Source: Chromera velia (lineage: Eukaryota > Sar > Chromeraceae). Taken from it: 39,526 nucleotides of DNA. Positions 1 to 10,571 of this stretch are shown here, piece after piece. The notes below the pieces were generated by a model. That model did not search any database, had not been told where the DNA came from, and saw only the letters and a program-made list of their open reading frames with translations. Positions within the stretch are counted from its first letter, which is position 1. Each line of letters begins with the position of its first letter. Location of the stretch: assembly GCA_018398765.1 (NCBI GenBank), contig JAHBMJ010000868.1, forward strand, positions 1 through 39,526, written 5' to 3'. A program made the position numbers and the translations under genes.

Positions 1-114
1 GTGTGTGTGTGTGTGTGTACTGCTCCTCAAACATTTGTGTTATTCTTTTTTTTTTTTGGAACGATTTTTTCGTCTTTCTTCAGATCTCATATTTCTCTTT
101 CTTCCTTTGTGCAG

Positions 115-3100
115 ACGGCAGTGCGATGCGGAGGACGCAGTGACGTTCTATGTCAGTCAGTCAGTCAGGCAGGAAGGCAGGCAGGCAGAAAGGGAGGTAG
201 CGGGCAGGAGGGCAAAGAGAGAGAGGGGCGGATACGTAGGCCGTCAAGTAAGCGTGCAGGTAGACAGAAACATATCGACGCACACTTCGAAAATGGCGGC
301 CACAAAGTCGTCCAAGGGCCGTGCTTTTCCGATTGGCGATCAAGTGCCCTCGCTCTTCCCCCGTCCGTTTAACTTTCCCTCTGATTTCTATCCCCTCGCT
401 GTTTCGTCCTTACCCAGAAGTTCTGTTTCACTCTTCTCTCTCTGTCTGTCCCTGAATCCCCCCCCTCTCTCTCTCTCTGTCCGTGAACCCCCTCTCTCTC
501 TTCCCTTCGTCGCACCGTTGCAGACGTCTCAGGCGTTCCCGGCACAGGCAAGACGGCCTGCGTGCGTGCGGTGTGTCGACAGCTTCTCGACGAGGCCTCC
601 TCTTCCTCTTCCTCTTCTGCATCTGACGAGGTGGAGGGCCAGGAGCAGAAAGAAAACGGAGAGAAAAGAGGAAGAGGGAGGCCTTCCCAACAGGTGCGTG
701 ACCAAGAAAGGAAGAAGGAAGCAAGGCTTTTCTCGTCACGAAACAGCCAACGCAGCGCAGACACGCACCTGCCTGCGAGACGTCTGATATACAAATGAAG
801 GCGAAAACAGCAAATGTTTCCTTCAGTCTTTTCTATTCCCTTATATTGTTTCTCTTTGTCCTCCGTCTTTATTACTATTATTGTTACTATTCCTTCGGTT
901 CTCTTCTCTTTCATAGGTTTTGGAATTTATTAGTGTTTTGGCGTCTTGAAAGTGGTGCCGTCAACTCGCGCGGTGAAGTCGACGAGGAGGAGGAGCCAAT
1001 CTTTGCGTTCTGGTCTCGTGAGTGCTCCCCTCCTCCCGCATCTTCTCATTCGAACTCTGTCTGCCTTGCAGGCCGCCGCTGCTGCCGCTGCCGCAGCCCC
1101 TGGACCGTCCTCAAAAGCCCAACCGGCGTTTGGTCGTCTGCCCTCCTTCAGGTTCCTCGAACTGAACGCTCTGTCCCTGCCGAGACCCGATGCGCTTTTC
1201 CGACGGCTGTGGGAGGAGGTGCGTGAGTTCTTGTGCCTGCGTCTCTCTTTTTCTCTCTGTGCGTGTCTGTATGTACGAACCTGTTTGTCTTCGGCAAATT
1301 CGGAGAGAGGGGGGCTTGCCTCCCAGGGCTTTAGGAAGCGACTAGAGATGGAGGGAGGGACACGGCATGCCAAGCAAAGGATTGTGTCGATCAGAATGCG
1401 GGAAGATACCCAACGGAAGTGAAGAGGGGGGAACGAATGCATCCATCCATCCATCCATCTATCCATCCATCCATCCATCCATCCATCCATGAGTGCATGA
1501 GGTACTTGATTGCCTCTCCTAGCTTGGGCTTGGCATGAATGTTCTTTCTCTCTTTTTGTTTTTTTGGTTTTGTTTTTCTGTTCCGGTGTGGGTGCATGAG
1601 TGCAGGTCCGTCCCCAGTCTCAGGTGCACGTGGCAGGCACAGATTTCCAGGCAAGGTTGGACGCGCACTTCAGGGGAACAAAGAAGGGAGCAGGCAGAAA
1701 GAAGGCGACCAAGACGAACGAGCAGTCAGTCAGTCAGTCAGTCAATGAACATGAGAGGACTGGAAGGAGGGGACCGCTTTGGACTCTTTTAGCCCTTTTC
1801 TCTTCCACATTTTCCTTTCCTCAATTTGTCATTTGCTGTTGTGTTCTCCAATCTGCTTCTTTTCCTTTGCCCATCCCCGCCCTGCTTCCATAGAATCAAC
1901 TGAATCGTTTTCTTGCCCACTCACCCATCGATCTCCACACCCACCCACCCTCCACGCATTCTCCTGGCCTGCGGTGCTGCTGCAGAGTTTTGGTGATTCT
2001 GCTCGATGAGGTTGACTTTCTCCTGACGGCCAAACAGGAGGTCCTCTACTCTGTCTTCGACTGGGCAGCACTCCCGGGAGCCCACCTGGCAGTGATCGCC
2101 ATCAGCAACACTGTGGACCTGCCTGAGAGACTTCTTGCTCGGTGGGTTGTTTGTCTCGGGGGCACTTTCTTTTCCTACCCACCCGCCCTGTCTTTCATAT
2201 TTCTTGTGTGACCTTTCTGCTCTACTGCGCCCTCCACTATGTCTCGCCTTCGCTCTTTTGTCCTCCTGCCCTCTCCTGTCGTCCTCTCTGGCCTTCTGCC
2301 TGCCACTGTAACTTTCTCATAGTTCCGTTGGGGAAGTCATGAAGCCATCGAGACAGGATGACAACGCAGGCGCTGCCTTAGGGGGGACAAAAAGGGACGT
2401 GGGGTCAGCCACAACAGTCAGACAGCATCTCAACTTCCCCTTTCAAATTCCACGTCGCAGTCTCCCCCCCTCTCTCTGTCTCTTTGGTTCCTCTGCAGCT
2501 GTGGCTCTCGCATGGGTCTGTGCCGTCTCGTTTTCAGTGCGTACAGCAGAGACGAGATCTCAGAGATCATCAGACAGAGACTTGAGGCCACAGAACTCCT
2601 CACTCCGTCAGTCAGTCAGTCGGTTAAATGGAGAAAGAAGGCCAAACCACAAATGGAGGGAGGGAGGGAGGGAGCACTTCTTTCTTTCAATAACTGGATC
2701 ACCCAATTTTGTTGGCTGCTTGGGGGGGATCTCGCGTGCGGAGACGAAGAGGCAGTAGTGCAACGAAAATAGAAAGAAAGAAAGAAAGTGCAGACTCGTT
2801 GAGGCGCGTTGAGCATTCTCCACGTTTTGATTCGTCCACTGGATTTGTCAGCATTCATTTTTTCGTTCCGACGCTGAACCCAGTCATGCTTCATTCATGC
2901 TATGCTTTGTTCCATCCATGTGCTTCATTAGGCCCTCGTTCCCCTCTCTCTCGCCTGTCTGCCTGTCTGTCTGTGCAGAGACGCCGTGAAGCTGTGCAGC
3001 TCTCGGGTGGCTGCTGTCTCTGGGGACATCCGGAAGTCAGTCGTCAAAGGGAAAAGAGAGGGAGGGAGGGAGGTAGACGGCCAGCTTCCCTCATGCATGG

Positions 3101-5501
3101 AAGAGGCAACATGCAGGAACAGAAGTGCGTGGCAGAACTTCATTGATCGACGCGCACCGTCATGAGATCCGTAAATCAACCGCTCGAGATGCATTGCTGC
3201 TTCTTCTCCATACTTTCTTCATTCTCTCTCTTTCTCCCTTCTTTTTTTTTCGACTGCAGGGCCCTCCAGATCTGCAGGGTCGCTCTCGATCAGAGGGAGG
3301 CGCGGGCTTTGAAGAAGCAGAGGGAGAAGGAGAACGGACAGCCACAGGCAGCAGCTGCGGCTGCAGCAGCAGAGGGCCCCCCTCAGCTCCGTGTGACAGG
3401 AGAGGACGTGAACGCAGCGTCCGAATTTCTGTTCGACAATGTGAGTCAGAATCCAGAAGGGGGGGTGGAAGTGACAGGAAAAGGGATAGAGGTTCTTGTG
3501 TCGTTTATCTTCACTTGCTGTGAGGTTGCGTTCTCCTTTTTGGTTGGGAGGTTGCGGTCGATTTGCGTGCGTCAGTTTTTGATCCCAGCGACTCTTTGGG
3601 AGCCCCTGTCGTTCGCGTGGTCGAAATGAACCGTTGTCGCGAATTTCCACCCTCCGTGTGTGTGCGTGTGTGCAGCCGCTGGTCAAGGACTGTCTGCGAC
3701 TGCCTTGGATCTGCAAGTCAGTCGGTTGTTTTTTTCTTTTTTCCTCCTTTTGCCCCCGTGTTGTCTTCCTGGAAATCCATTGATGGAAGGGGTCGGGGGC
3801 CAGACAGTCGATCGATCTGTCGTCCATTTGAAGGACGGTGCGTGGGTGTTTTGACGTTGAAGACAGAAACGGTGCGACCGATGAATGCGCAGCAGCGAGA
3901 GTTCCATCATCTCCCCCCTTTTCGCTTTTCACTGTCCTGCTTTGGGATTCTGCATGCATGCAGAGCCTTTCTGGCAGACGCCCTGAACGAACTCCGGAGG
4001 GCGCCCCCCCACGCCCGAGTTGACCTTGTGGCGTCGACGTCTTTGTTCAAGAGACTGAAGACGAGATGCGAGACCTCGGGGTTGGTCTGTCTGTCTGTCT
4101 GTTTCTGTCTGAGTCTGTCTGTCTGGTGGTTTACCTTTCCGTCTTCTTCATTTCGTGGCTTTCGGTGGCCTCTGAGAAAGGCAGAGGGGCAGACGGTAAG
4201 CCAGAGGAAAAGCAGTTTTTCTGCATAGACATTCTCGTCTTCTTTGCAGGAAAAACTAAAGCAGCGCTGCAGTGAAGAGAGAGAGGGACGGAGGAGATTC
4301 AAAAAGGAGAAATAATGGCATGGTGTCTTTATGCTTGAACTCATTCTGGTTGCCCCTTTTCCATCCAAACTCATGCACATCCAAATGAAACGGCAGATGG
4401 CCTCTGTCTGGATGCAACGTTGGTGTGCATGCAGGCGGTTTCCTTCCAACAGGAAGCTGACAACATCCGATTTTGTCGGCATTGCGCGCAAGGTGAGAGA
4501 GGGATACGGTGACCAGAACAGTTTCTTGTTCTCTTGCTCTGCATTGTGTGTGTCTGCCGTCTCGCTTCGGTTGTGTGCTCCTTTTCTTTTTTCCACACCC
4601 TGATTCCCTCAGGAGTCTCTGAAGCCGTAGGGCTTGAGTTTTTAGTGGACTGGAACGGATCAAATTTTGGAGAGAGAGAGACTTTTGTTTGAAGTGTGTC
4701 TCTCTCTTCCTTCTGCTGCTGCAGCTGTCGGCCCTGAAGATTTTGTGCGTGGTTCCGTGGATCCATGCGGTCTCTCTGTCTCTCGGTCAGTCAGACCCTC
4801 TGTCTTACATTGTCTCTCTGTGCGTGTGTCTGCCGTGTTTTGTTCGTTCTGCTGCTGAGCCTTCGTGTTGTTCCCATTCCGTTTCCGAGAGAGAATTGAG
4901 CTCTCTAGATTGAGATGGTTCTTTTCTGTCCTGACCCCTTTCTCTTTCTCTTTCTCCCTGGTCGTTTGGTTGGATTCTGCATTAGGGTTTTGCTGTTCTC
5001 AGTCGGGGGGGGTGCGGGGCCGCCCGCAGAAAGTCCGACCTCTTTCTCTTTTTCTTTCTGTGCGTTTTCGCTTTTTCTCTGCAGATGAGTCTGGAGGGGA
5101 AGGACGGGCAGCACAGGCCGTGTGTGATGAAGAAATGATGGGGGCAGGAGGGGCGCTTGGCGAGAACGGAGCGATGGCGCTTTTTGCTGATCAAGAAGAG
5201 ATGAGAGGAGACGGGAGAGGCTCGCGTCTCCGTGTACGTGAGGGAGTGACGGTGTTCAGAGACAACAGAGGTTCGGCATTCGCTCCGTTTGCTTGCGGGG
5301 CCTTCTTTCTGCGGCTGTTGGTGGATGTGAGTCTGTAGGGACAGCTAGTGGGTTCTTGGCTGCTTTTCATTTGCCTTCCAATAATCTTGTTCTCTCTTTT
5401 TCTTCTTTTGTGCATGGGCTCTGGTTCTTGATGGTGTGTGTGTAGTCTGTGTGTGTGTGTGTGTGTCTGACTGTCTGTCTGTCTGTCTGTCTGTCTGTCA
5501 A

Positions 5502-5534
<33 letters not shown>

Positions 5535-6084
5535 GTGTGTCTGTGTGCAGTCTCTCTGTGTGTGTGTGTGTGTGTGTGTGTGAGTGTGAGTGAATGAGCG
5601 AGTGAGTGAGTGATCGAGTCATTCCCTACCTTTTTATCATGTTGAGCGAATGTTCACGCACCCTCACTAACATGCCTGCCCTTCGCTGACAGTTTCTCCT
5701 TCTTTGCTTGTACAGTTTGTCGGGGGGGGAACTTCAGGGAGGGAGGGAGACTTTTTTCTTTGAGTTCTCTCCCAGGGTGTTTCTGCATGAGAAGAAAGAA
5801 TCATGCTTCTCTTTCCCTCTCTGTCTGTCTTTCTGTCTGTGTGTCTATCTATCTTGTTTGGTCGTTTGGTGCAAAGGAGAAAGTAAGGAAAGAAGAAGTC
5901 ACATGGTTTGTCTGTCTGTCTATCTCTCTTTCTCGAGGTGTTTCTATTCTCCCATGAATGATGAATGAGTGAATGAACGAGTGAGCCTGCGTGAATGGGT
6001 TGAATGCAGACCGACGCCCTGTGGGATAAAATGAGGGGCGACTCCGACTGCGGCTCGATGCTTTTGTCTGGGTCCGGGCACTGA
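115..6084 (+). CDS. ORC1: Origin recognition complex subunit 1 (ORC1/CDC6-type AAA+ ATPase), 5'-partial, about 14 exons
   Basis: ATPase subunit of the origin recognition complex, which marks replication origins and loads MCM in the nucleus. Exons placed by splice signals and phase: 115-151 (tentative), 524-693, 1072-1218, 1606-1724, 1986-2141, 2499-2606, 2979-3035, 3260-3440, 3676-3716, 3964-4080, 4435-4492, 4725-4785, 5085-5326, 6010-6084 (TGA). Walker A GVPGTGKT is at 532-555, Walker B ILLDEVD in exon 1986-2141, followed by the ORC1-like sensor stretch [12 protein letters not shown]6 usually has NTLDLTDR. The sensor-2 region (VSGDIRKALQICR) spans 2979/3260, and the 3' exons resemble a winged helix. 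Codons close across introns, for example ca|a, cg|c, cc|a, aa|g and g|at. The N-terminal BAH region and start lie outside the window, and an exon between 152 and 523 is unresolved. About 520 residues are recovered. Several donors are GTCAGT. ORC1 is preferred over CDC6. Confidence 0.85.
1439..1490. repeat. (ATCC)n microsatellite in an ORC1 intron
   Basis: Near-perfect tandem ATCC units with one ATCT variant, inside the intron between exons ending at 1218 and starting at 1606. Confidence 0.95.
5438..5594. repeat. Compound (TG)n/(TCTG)n/(GTGA)n microsatellite in the last ORC1 intron
   Basis: Runs of TG, then more than a dozen TCTG units, a second TG run and GTGA units, all within the intron 5327-6009. 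The repeats are strand-asymmetric, with TCTG on the sense strand, as in other introns of this window. Confidence 0.9.
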
Positions 6085-7018
6085 GCCGATAGATCGGGGA
6101 GAGGAGAGGAGAGGAAAGGGCCTTCAGACAGAGATAGGGGAGGGGGGAGGCAGGCAGAAAGTAAGAGAGACAAAGGACTGGTGTTGGTGCTCAGTTGTCG
6201 AAGAAAGGGGCTGATCGACGACAGTGTCGGGTCAAGGCAAGGTCTCGATCGCTTTAGCGGAGAATTAAGTCAAAATACATGCACCCCTACAGCGTACCCG
6301 TCGGGTCCATCTGAGACCTGCTGCATGTCCACATTATTTGAGGGACCCGGTATCTGTGTGAATCCCGCAATGCCGAAGTAGTTCACTGCACGTCTTTTTG
6401 CTTTAATTTGATCTGTGTGACTTATCGCACCGCTGAGTTGATCTTGAATCATCGCAAGCCTCGCATCGAATTCGATTGGTTTCAAGGGCCGGTCAAAAAG
6501 TTTGGATATGCCTAATTGATCTGTGATGGTTTTCCCTTTAACTTTGACGCTTCGCTTATTACTACTACGTTTCAATGCATATTTGAAAACCTAGTCGGAA
6601 GCACTTGATCTGAGGAACAGGATTTCATTTATTTTCAATTATTAGGAATCAAGTTAAATTTAGATAACTTCAGTTAACCTATAGACACAAAAATAAAAAA
6701 AAGAAGTAAATAAAAATATTTTTAATTTTTTTAATAGTTTCACTGAAGCAACGTACGTTACAAATATGTGGTCACAAATTACTAAAAGTATAGCCAAAAA
6801 TTCAAGTTATTCAACTAATTTTTACTAATTTTACATAAAAAATCTCATATTCAATATCAACTTAAGTTACTACTAGTACTGTTCTGTACTCCTCTGATCC
6901 CAAAGTCAGACCGAGTGCAGACTCTTTAGTTAGCAAATGAGAAGAGAGTCGAATCCCTAGAGTAGCGATTAGCTAGAATGAGCTAGCCTCTGAGAAGAAG
7001 CTAGAGTGATGAGTAAAG
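6085..7018. other. 3' flank of ORC1 grading into an AT-rich intergenic island
   Basis: The first 150 bases are the purine-rich 3' flank of ORC1. From about 6260 the base composition becomes clearly AT-rich and microsatellites disappear. A 101-residue minus-strand ORF (6270-6575) has no family I recognise and no conserved neighbour; it may be a relic of a mobile element. Nothing else is supported up to the transposon end at 7019. Confidence 0.5.
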
Positions 7019-8203
7019 TAGGGCTGGGAAAAGGTTCATTGAAAAAAGGTTCAAATCTGAAAAAGTGAACCTGTTAAACCTGTTTTGAACCTGTTGAACC
7101 TGTTAAACCTGTTTTGAACCTGTTTTGGAGGCCAGACGCGCGGCCACCGGTACAAGGCCGGCCAGGCCCGCGCCGCCCCCGGCCAGGGGGGGGGGTAGAA
7201 GAGGGAATATTCGTGAACTGTTCTCCTAACCTTCCTCTTCTTCTTCTTCGTCTTAAGCAAGTGGAGGGGGGGCTGCCGCTGCGGGGGGGAGGGAGGGGGA
7301 GGCCCCTCCTAGGGCCCCTCCCGCCGTTCTGCAGAGCTACCAGCACCCTAAGAGGGGGGATGTGTTGACATTCCGCTGCGGGCCAAACGCCCTCTTTGTC
7401 GGTATCCAGGGAAAGCTTGAGATTGTGTACACCTTTTTCAAGAGGGGAGTTCCAACGATAACGGTACGATGGTTAGAAATTTCATACATGGGGACTGAGT
7501 ACAACACCGGGCAGGCTCTGAAGTGGATGAAAGGGGGGTTGAACAAGAATGTTGCTCCTCATGCGAAGTACAAAGTAGGTGACACAATATTGCCAATTCA
7601 CATAATCGGGTGCACTGATAAATATTCGAAAACAGAGTTTCAATCCGATTTTGTGTGGCAAAAGGTTGGAACGAATGCAAACCCAGATGTTTGGGTGCCA
7701 CCCGCGGTAGCTGGAAGCAGTGGGGGGGGCAACAGGCCAGGCCGGGAGCAGCAGGTCAAAGAGGCGGCGGTACACGGAGAGGGAGGGGGGGAGCGGGGGC
7801 CGTGGGGCAACTGGTAAGCAGATGAAAGAAAGAAAGAAAGAAACGCTGTGATGGTCTTATATTGACTAAATTGTCATGATTGATACGATCATATAAATTT
7901 AATTATGGCATTTTCCAATTTTTTCAGGCTTTTTTGATTACTAATTTCCGACTATAAACAGTGAATAACTTGAGACTAGCACCTAATGTGAGCGTAAATA
8001 TTGATTTAAACTATTTAAAAACACTACTAAGGCATAGATTCAATAATAAAACGTTCTAAAAATGCATTAAAGCCTAATTTAAAGGTATAAAATAACACGA
8101 AAAAATGAGGTTTCTATTAATTAAAAGTGAACCTGTTTTTAAACCTGATTCAGGTTTATTACTTCGAAGTGAACCTTGAACCTTGAACCTTTTCCTAGCA
8201 CTA
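7019..8203. mobile_element. hAT-like DNA transposon remnant or non-autonomous element
   Basis: The ends are imperfect terminal inverted repeats: TAGGGCTGGGAAAAGG followed by TTCA on the left, and TAGTGCTAGGAAAAGG followed by TTCA read inward from the right. TAGGGCTGGG/TAGTGCT resembles hAT-superfamily ends. Inside both ends lie clustered AACCTGTT/GAACC repeats (7064-7127 and 8128-8190), like the subterminal transposase-binding motifs of hATs. Flanking GAGTAAAG (7011-7018) and GAGTCAGT (8205-8212) could be a decayed 8-bp target duplication, but the match is poor. No transposase is visible. The interior carries one GC-rich stretch with an ORF, set in AT-rich sequence. Confidence 0.55.
7362..7817 (+). 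CDS. Hypothetical ORF inside the hAT-like element
   Basis: An open frame of about 150 codons encodes a globular-looking segment rich in aromatic and basic residues, with motifs such as RCGPNALFVGIQGK and VRWLEISYMG. A Gly-rich low-complexity tail starts about residue 115. There is no ATG at the listed 5' end (the codon is GTG) and the frame is open further upstream, so this is more likely an exon or a relic than a complete gene. I do not recognise the family. It is the only long ORF in the element and may be captured host sequence or a fragment of an element protein. Confidence 0.35.
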   Translation: MLTFRCGPNALFVGIQGKLEIVYTFFKRGVPTITVRWLEISYMGTEYNTGQALKWMKGGLNKNVAPHAKYKVGDTILPIHIIGCTDKYSKTEFQSDFVWQKVGTNANPDVWVPPAVAGSSGGGNRPGREQQVKEAAVHGEGGGERGPWGNW

Positions 8204-8753
8204 CGAGTCAGTGAAGCTAGAATATTAGTAATAAAAATTCACTGTATAGCCTAAAATTCAGACCCGGACTCAGTTTTGGAGTTCATTAAAACTCTTGCTA
8301 TCTAGCTTGCTATACCCTAAGGCCTATATATAGGTTATACTAGGCTATACCGCTATAACACTCCATTCTTTTATGTTCTTTTATATTCTTTACATATACG
8401 ATCTTAGAGACAAATTAAGACAAGTAGCAGGACAAGTCACTGCAATTCATACGATACAATTCGATCGGAGTTCAGAAGCTGTACTTGCTGGTGTAATTCA
8501 TGATACCTCACTGGCATATAAAGAGCGACTCGAAGAATCGAGTCAGAGTCAGCGTCATTCGTGAATAAGAGCAAATTAACTCGGCCAGTCGCTTTCATCG
8601 ACAAAGGATTACTGCAGTACCGATTGCTTTCTTTTTCCGACAGACTTTCTGACAAACATGAATTGATCCCCATGAATTTTGATCGATTGGCTAATAGCAA
8701 TTCATCATGATTGATTCAAGGATCGAGGCGTACAAAGTGGATCGGCAATCGAA
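8204..8753. other. AT-rich intergenic stretch between the transposon and the p23 3' end
   Basis: AT-rich, low in microsatellites. Short ORFs occur on both strands (for example minus-strand 8437-8700, 87 residues) but none is recognisable. It probably includes the 3' UTR of the minus-strand p23 gene near 8700-8753. Confidence 0.5.
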
Positions 8754-10571
8754 TTAGGCGACCTCCTCCACCACGCTGCTGTTTGCAGCGGTGGGCAGGT
8801 TTGTGTTGTCGGGAGCGGCTGCCTTTTCATCAGATGCCTGAGCCTTCTCCTCCTCCTCTTCTTCCTTCTCCTCTTCGTTGTCTCCTGCAGCCCCCTCGTC
8901 CCCCTCTTCCCCTTCCTCCTCGTCCTCCTCATCGTCAGAGTCGTCGTCGATGTCACCACCGTTCATTGCACCGAAATCCCGGAGACCGTCCATGCCACCC
9001 ATGCCCCCAAGACCACCCATTCCACCGAGACCACCCATCATTCCTTCCATCCCCCCCATACCTCCCATGCCCCCCATCATGCCTCCCATTCCGCCCATTC
9101 CTCCCATCATGCCTCCCATGTCTCCCATGTCCATATCGTCGAGCGCCCATCCCCCCTCTTCCTCATCAGTGTCCACCCAGCGATCCTGCATTCATCCATC
9201 CATCGATTCATCCATCCGTCCATCCACTCATTCATCAATTCAGGGGAGAGCAGTCGCCCAGGCATTATTGCATGGCCGCAGGTGAAGCATAGCGCAAAAT
9301 GAAAGGTGGGTGGAGCATAGAGACTCAAACGACCACGATAGCGACATAGGAAGCGTACAAGTGAAGCAAACCACAGCAGACGGTTAATGCACGCAAGGAA
9401 ACCGCAAACGGACAGGCACATGCAGGACAGAAACAGAAACCCTGCAGGCCAGGCAGGCAAGGTTCTTCTCTTCAATCAAAGATGCATGCGCGCGCAAGAG
9501 GCAGGTTAGAGAGAATGCATGCAGAAAACAGAGAAAGAAAGGAAGGGGGGAGGAGGCAAGGGCCCAAAAAACTACGGAGGCGAGGGCAAAAAGGAAGAAA
9601 GGGACAAAGAACGGAAGAAAGAAAGGAAGGGAAGGAAGGAAGGAAGGAAGGAAGGAAAGAAGGAAGCAAGAAAAGAAGGAAGGACGGATGGACGGAAGGA
9701 CGGAAGGAAGGGAAGGAAGGACGGAAGGAGGAAGGGAAGTACGGAAGGAGGAAGGGAAGGACGGAATAGATGCATCAAAGAAGAAACGAAAGTGGGGGAT
9801 GGGGGAATGAACAAGCGGAGGGAGCGGAGAAAAACGAGATTCCTTTCCAGCAAACAAAACTAGGGAGAGGAACGAAGCTGGTCAGGTTTCCCGACGACTC
9901 ATCAGCCAGTCAAAGAGAAAAGAAAAAGTACAGGTCGATTCGGGGTGGTGGAGCGAGCCATTGACTGGACGGAGAGCCTCGGATTGCATGAAGACCCGCA
10001 GAACGCAAGGAGGAGAGGTGAAATAACAATGCCGACTTTGGGCATTGACATTCTTCATTTCCTCTTTCTTAATTGTCTTTTCGAGTTCATTCCATCCTTC
10101 CTTGTCTACCTAGACCTCTGGTGTACATAATCTATCCATCCAACCTACTGACTGACTGACTGACTGACTGACTGACCCAGTCGCACTTGATCCACGGGGC
10201 CTTTGCCTTGTCCTTCATGAGTGCGGGCCATCTCTCTTCAGTCTCCTTTGCCAGACTCATCTTGAAGTTCCTGGCAGTGCCCCACTGGGACCTCTCCGTG
10301 ACTATTTTGCCGTACAGAGGGAGCGTGAAGGCGTACTCCTTCCCGTCAGCACTGCCGGAGAACTGGACGCTCTCCGGTTGGACATCAACGGAGACGTCGG
10401 AAACGTTCGGGCAGTCGACGGTCAGAACCACCTTCTCCTTGGTCTGCAAAGAGGAACAGGGGGACAGAAAGGCCATGCAGGAGCAGACGACAAGGAAGAC
10501 ACAGAGGATCAGCTCATGCACAAAGCAGCTCGACTGACCTGAGCCCACAAGACGTTGGGATGGAGCGGCAT
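8754..10571 (-). CDS. p23/SBA1-type HSP90 co-chaperone, 3 exons, complete
   Basis: Cytosolic co-chaperone that binds ATP-bound HSP90 and stabilises client complexes. Exons on the minus strand: 10571-10539 (11 codons, MPLHPNVLWAQ), 10443-10177 (89 codons, CS/p23 beta-sandwich), 9185-8754 (stop TAA at 8756-8754), giving 243 residues. HPNVLWAQ is the family's N-terminal signature. KAPWIKCDW is followed across the intron by DRWVDTDEEE, the usual p23 W-x-W-D/E transition. The C-terminus is a MGGM/GGM repeat tract, then a long acidic tail. All junctions are phase 0. Both donors are GTCAGTC, the second a (GTCA)n run. The 991-bp second intron is packed with CCTT/CTTT-type sequence on the sense strand. 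The gene is divergent from the TFIIIC-like gene. Confidence 0.9.
9540..9770. repeat. (GGAA/GAAA)n purine-rich microsatellite block in p23 intron 2
   Basis: About 230 bases of degenerate GGAA, GAAA and GGAC units on the plus strand, hence pyrimidine-rich on the sense (minus) strand of p23. It lies within intron 9186-10176. Confidence 0.9.
10142..10176 (-). repeat. (GTCA)n tandem array forming the 5' splice site of p23 intron 2
   Basis: Read on the minus strand, the exon ending in tgg (Trp) is followed at once by eight or so GTCA units. The first GT is the donor that keeps frame with the next exon, so the repeat starts exactly at the splice junction. Confidence 0.8.

Noticed and set aside
291-372. 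ATG at 294 ([17 protein letters not shown]) as the ORC1 start or a separate gene
   Set aside because: Could be an exon, but no phase-consistent donor joins it to the Walker A exon, which needs one base (t) from its predecessor.
369-914. 181-codon minus-strand ORF opposite the first ORC1 exons
   Set aside because: Low-complexity Arg/Glu/Ser composition and overlap with the exon that encodes the Walker A motif on the other strand; no family likeness.
5446-5594. Possible CRISPR-like or minisatellite array
   Set aside because: Units are 2-4 bases with no spacers; simple intronic microsatellites.
8878-9285. Pro/Ser-rich plus-strand ORF of 135 codons
   Set aside because: Antisense shadow of the Gly-Met and acidic tail of p23.
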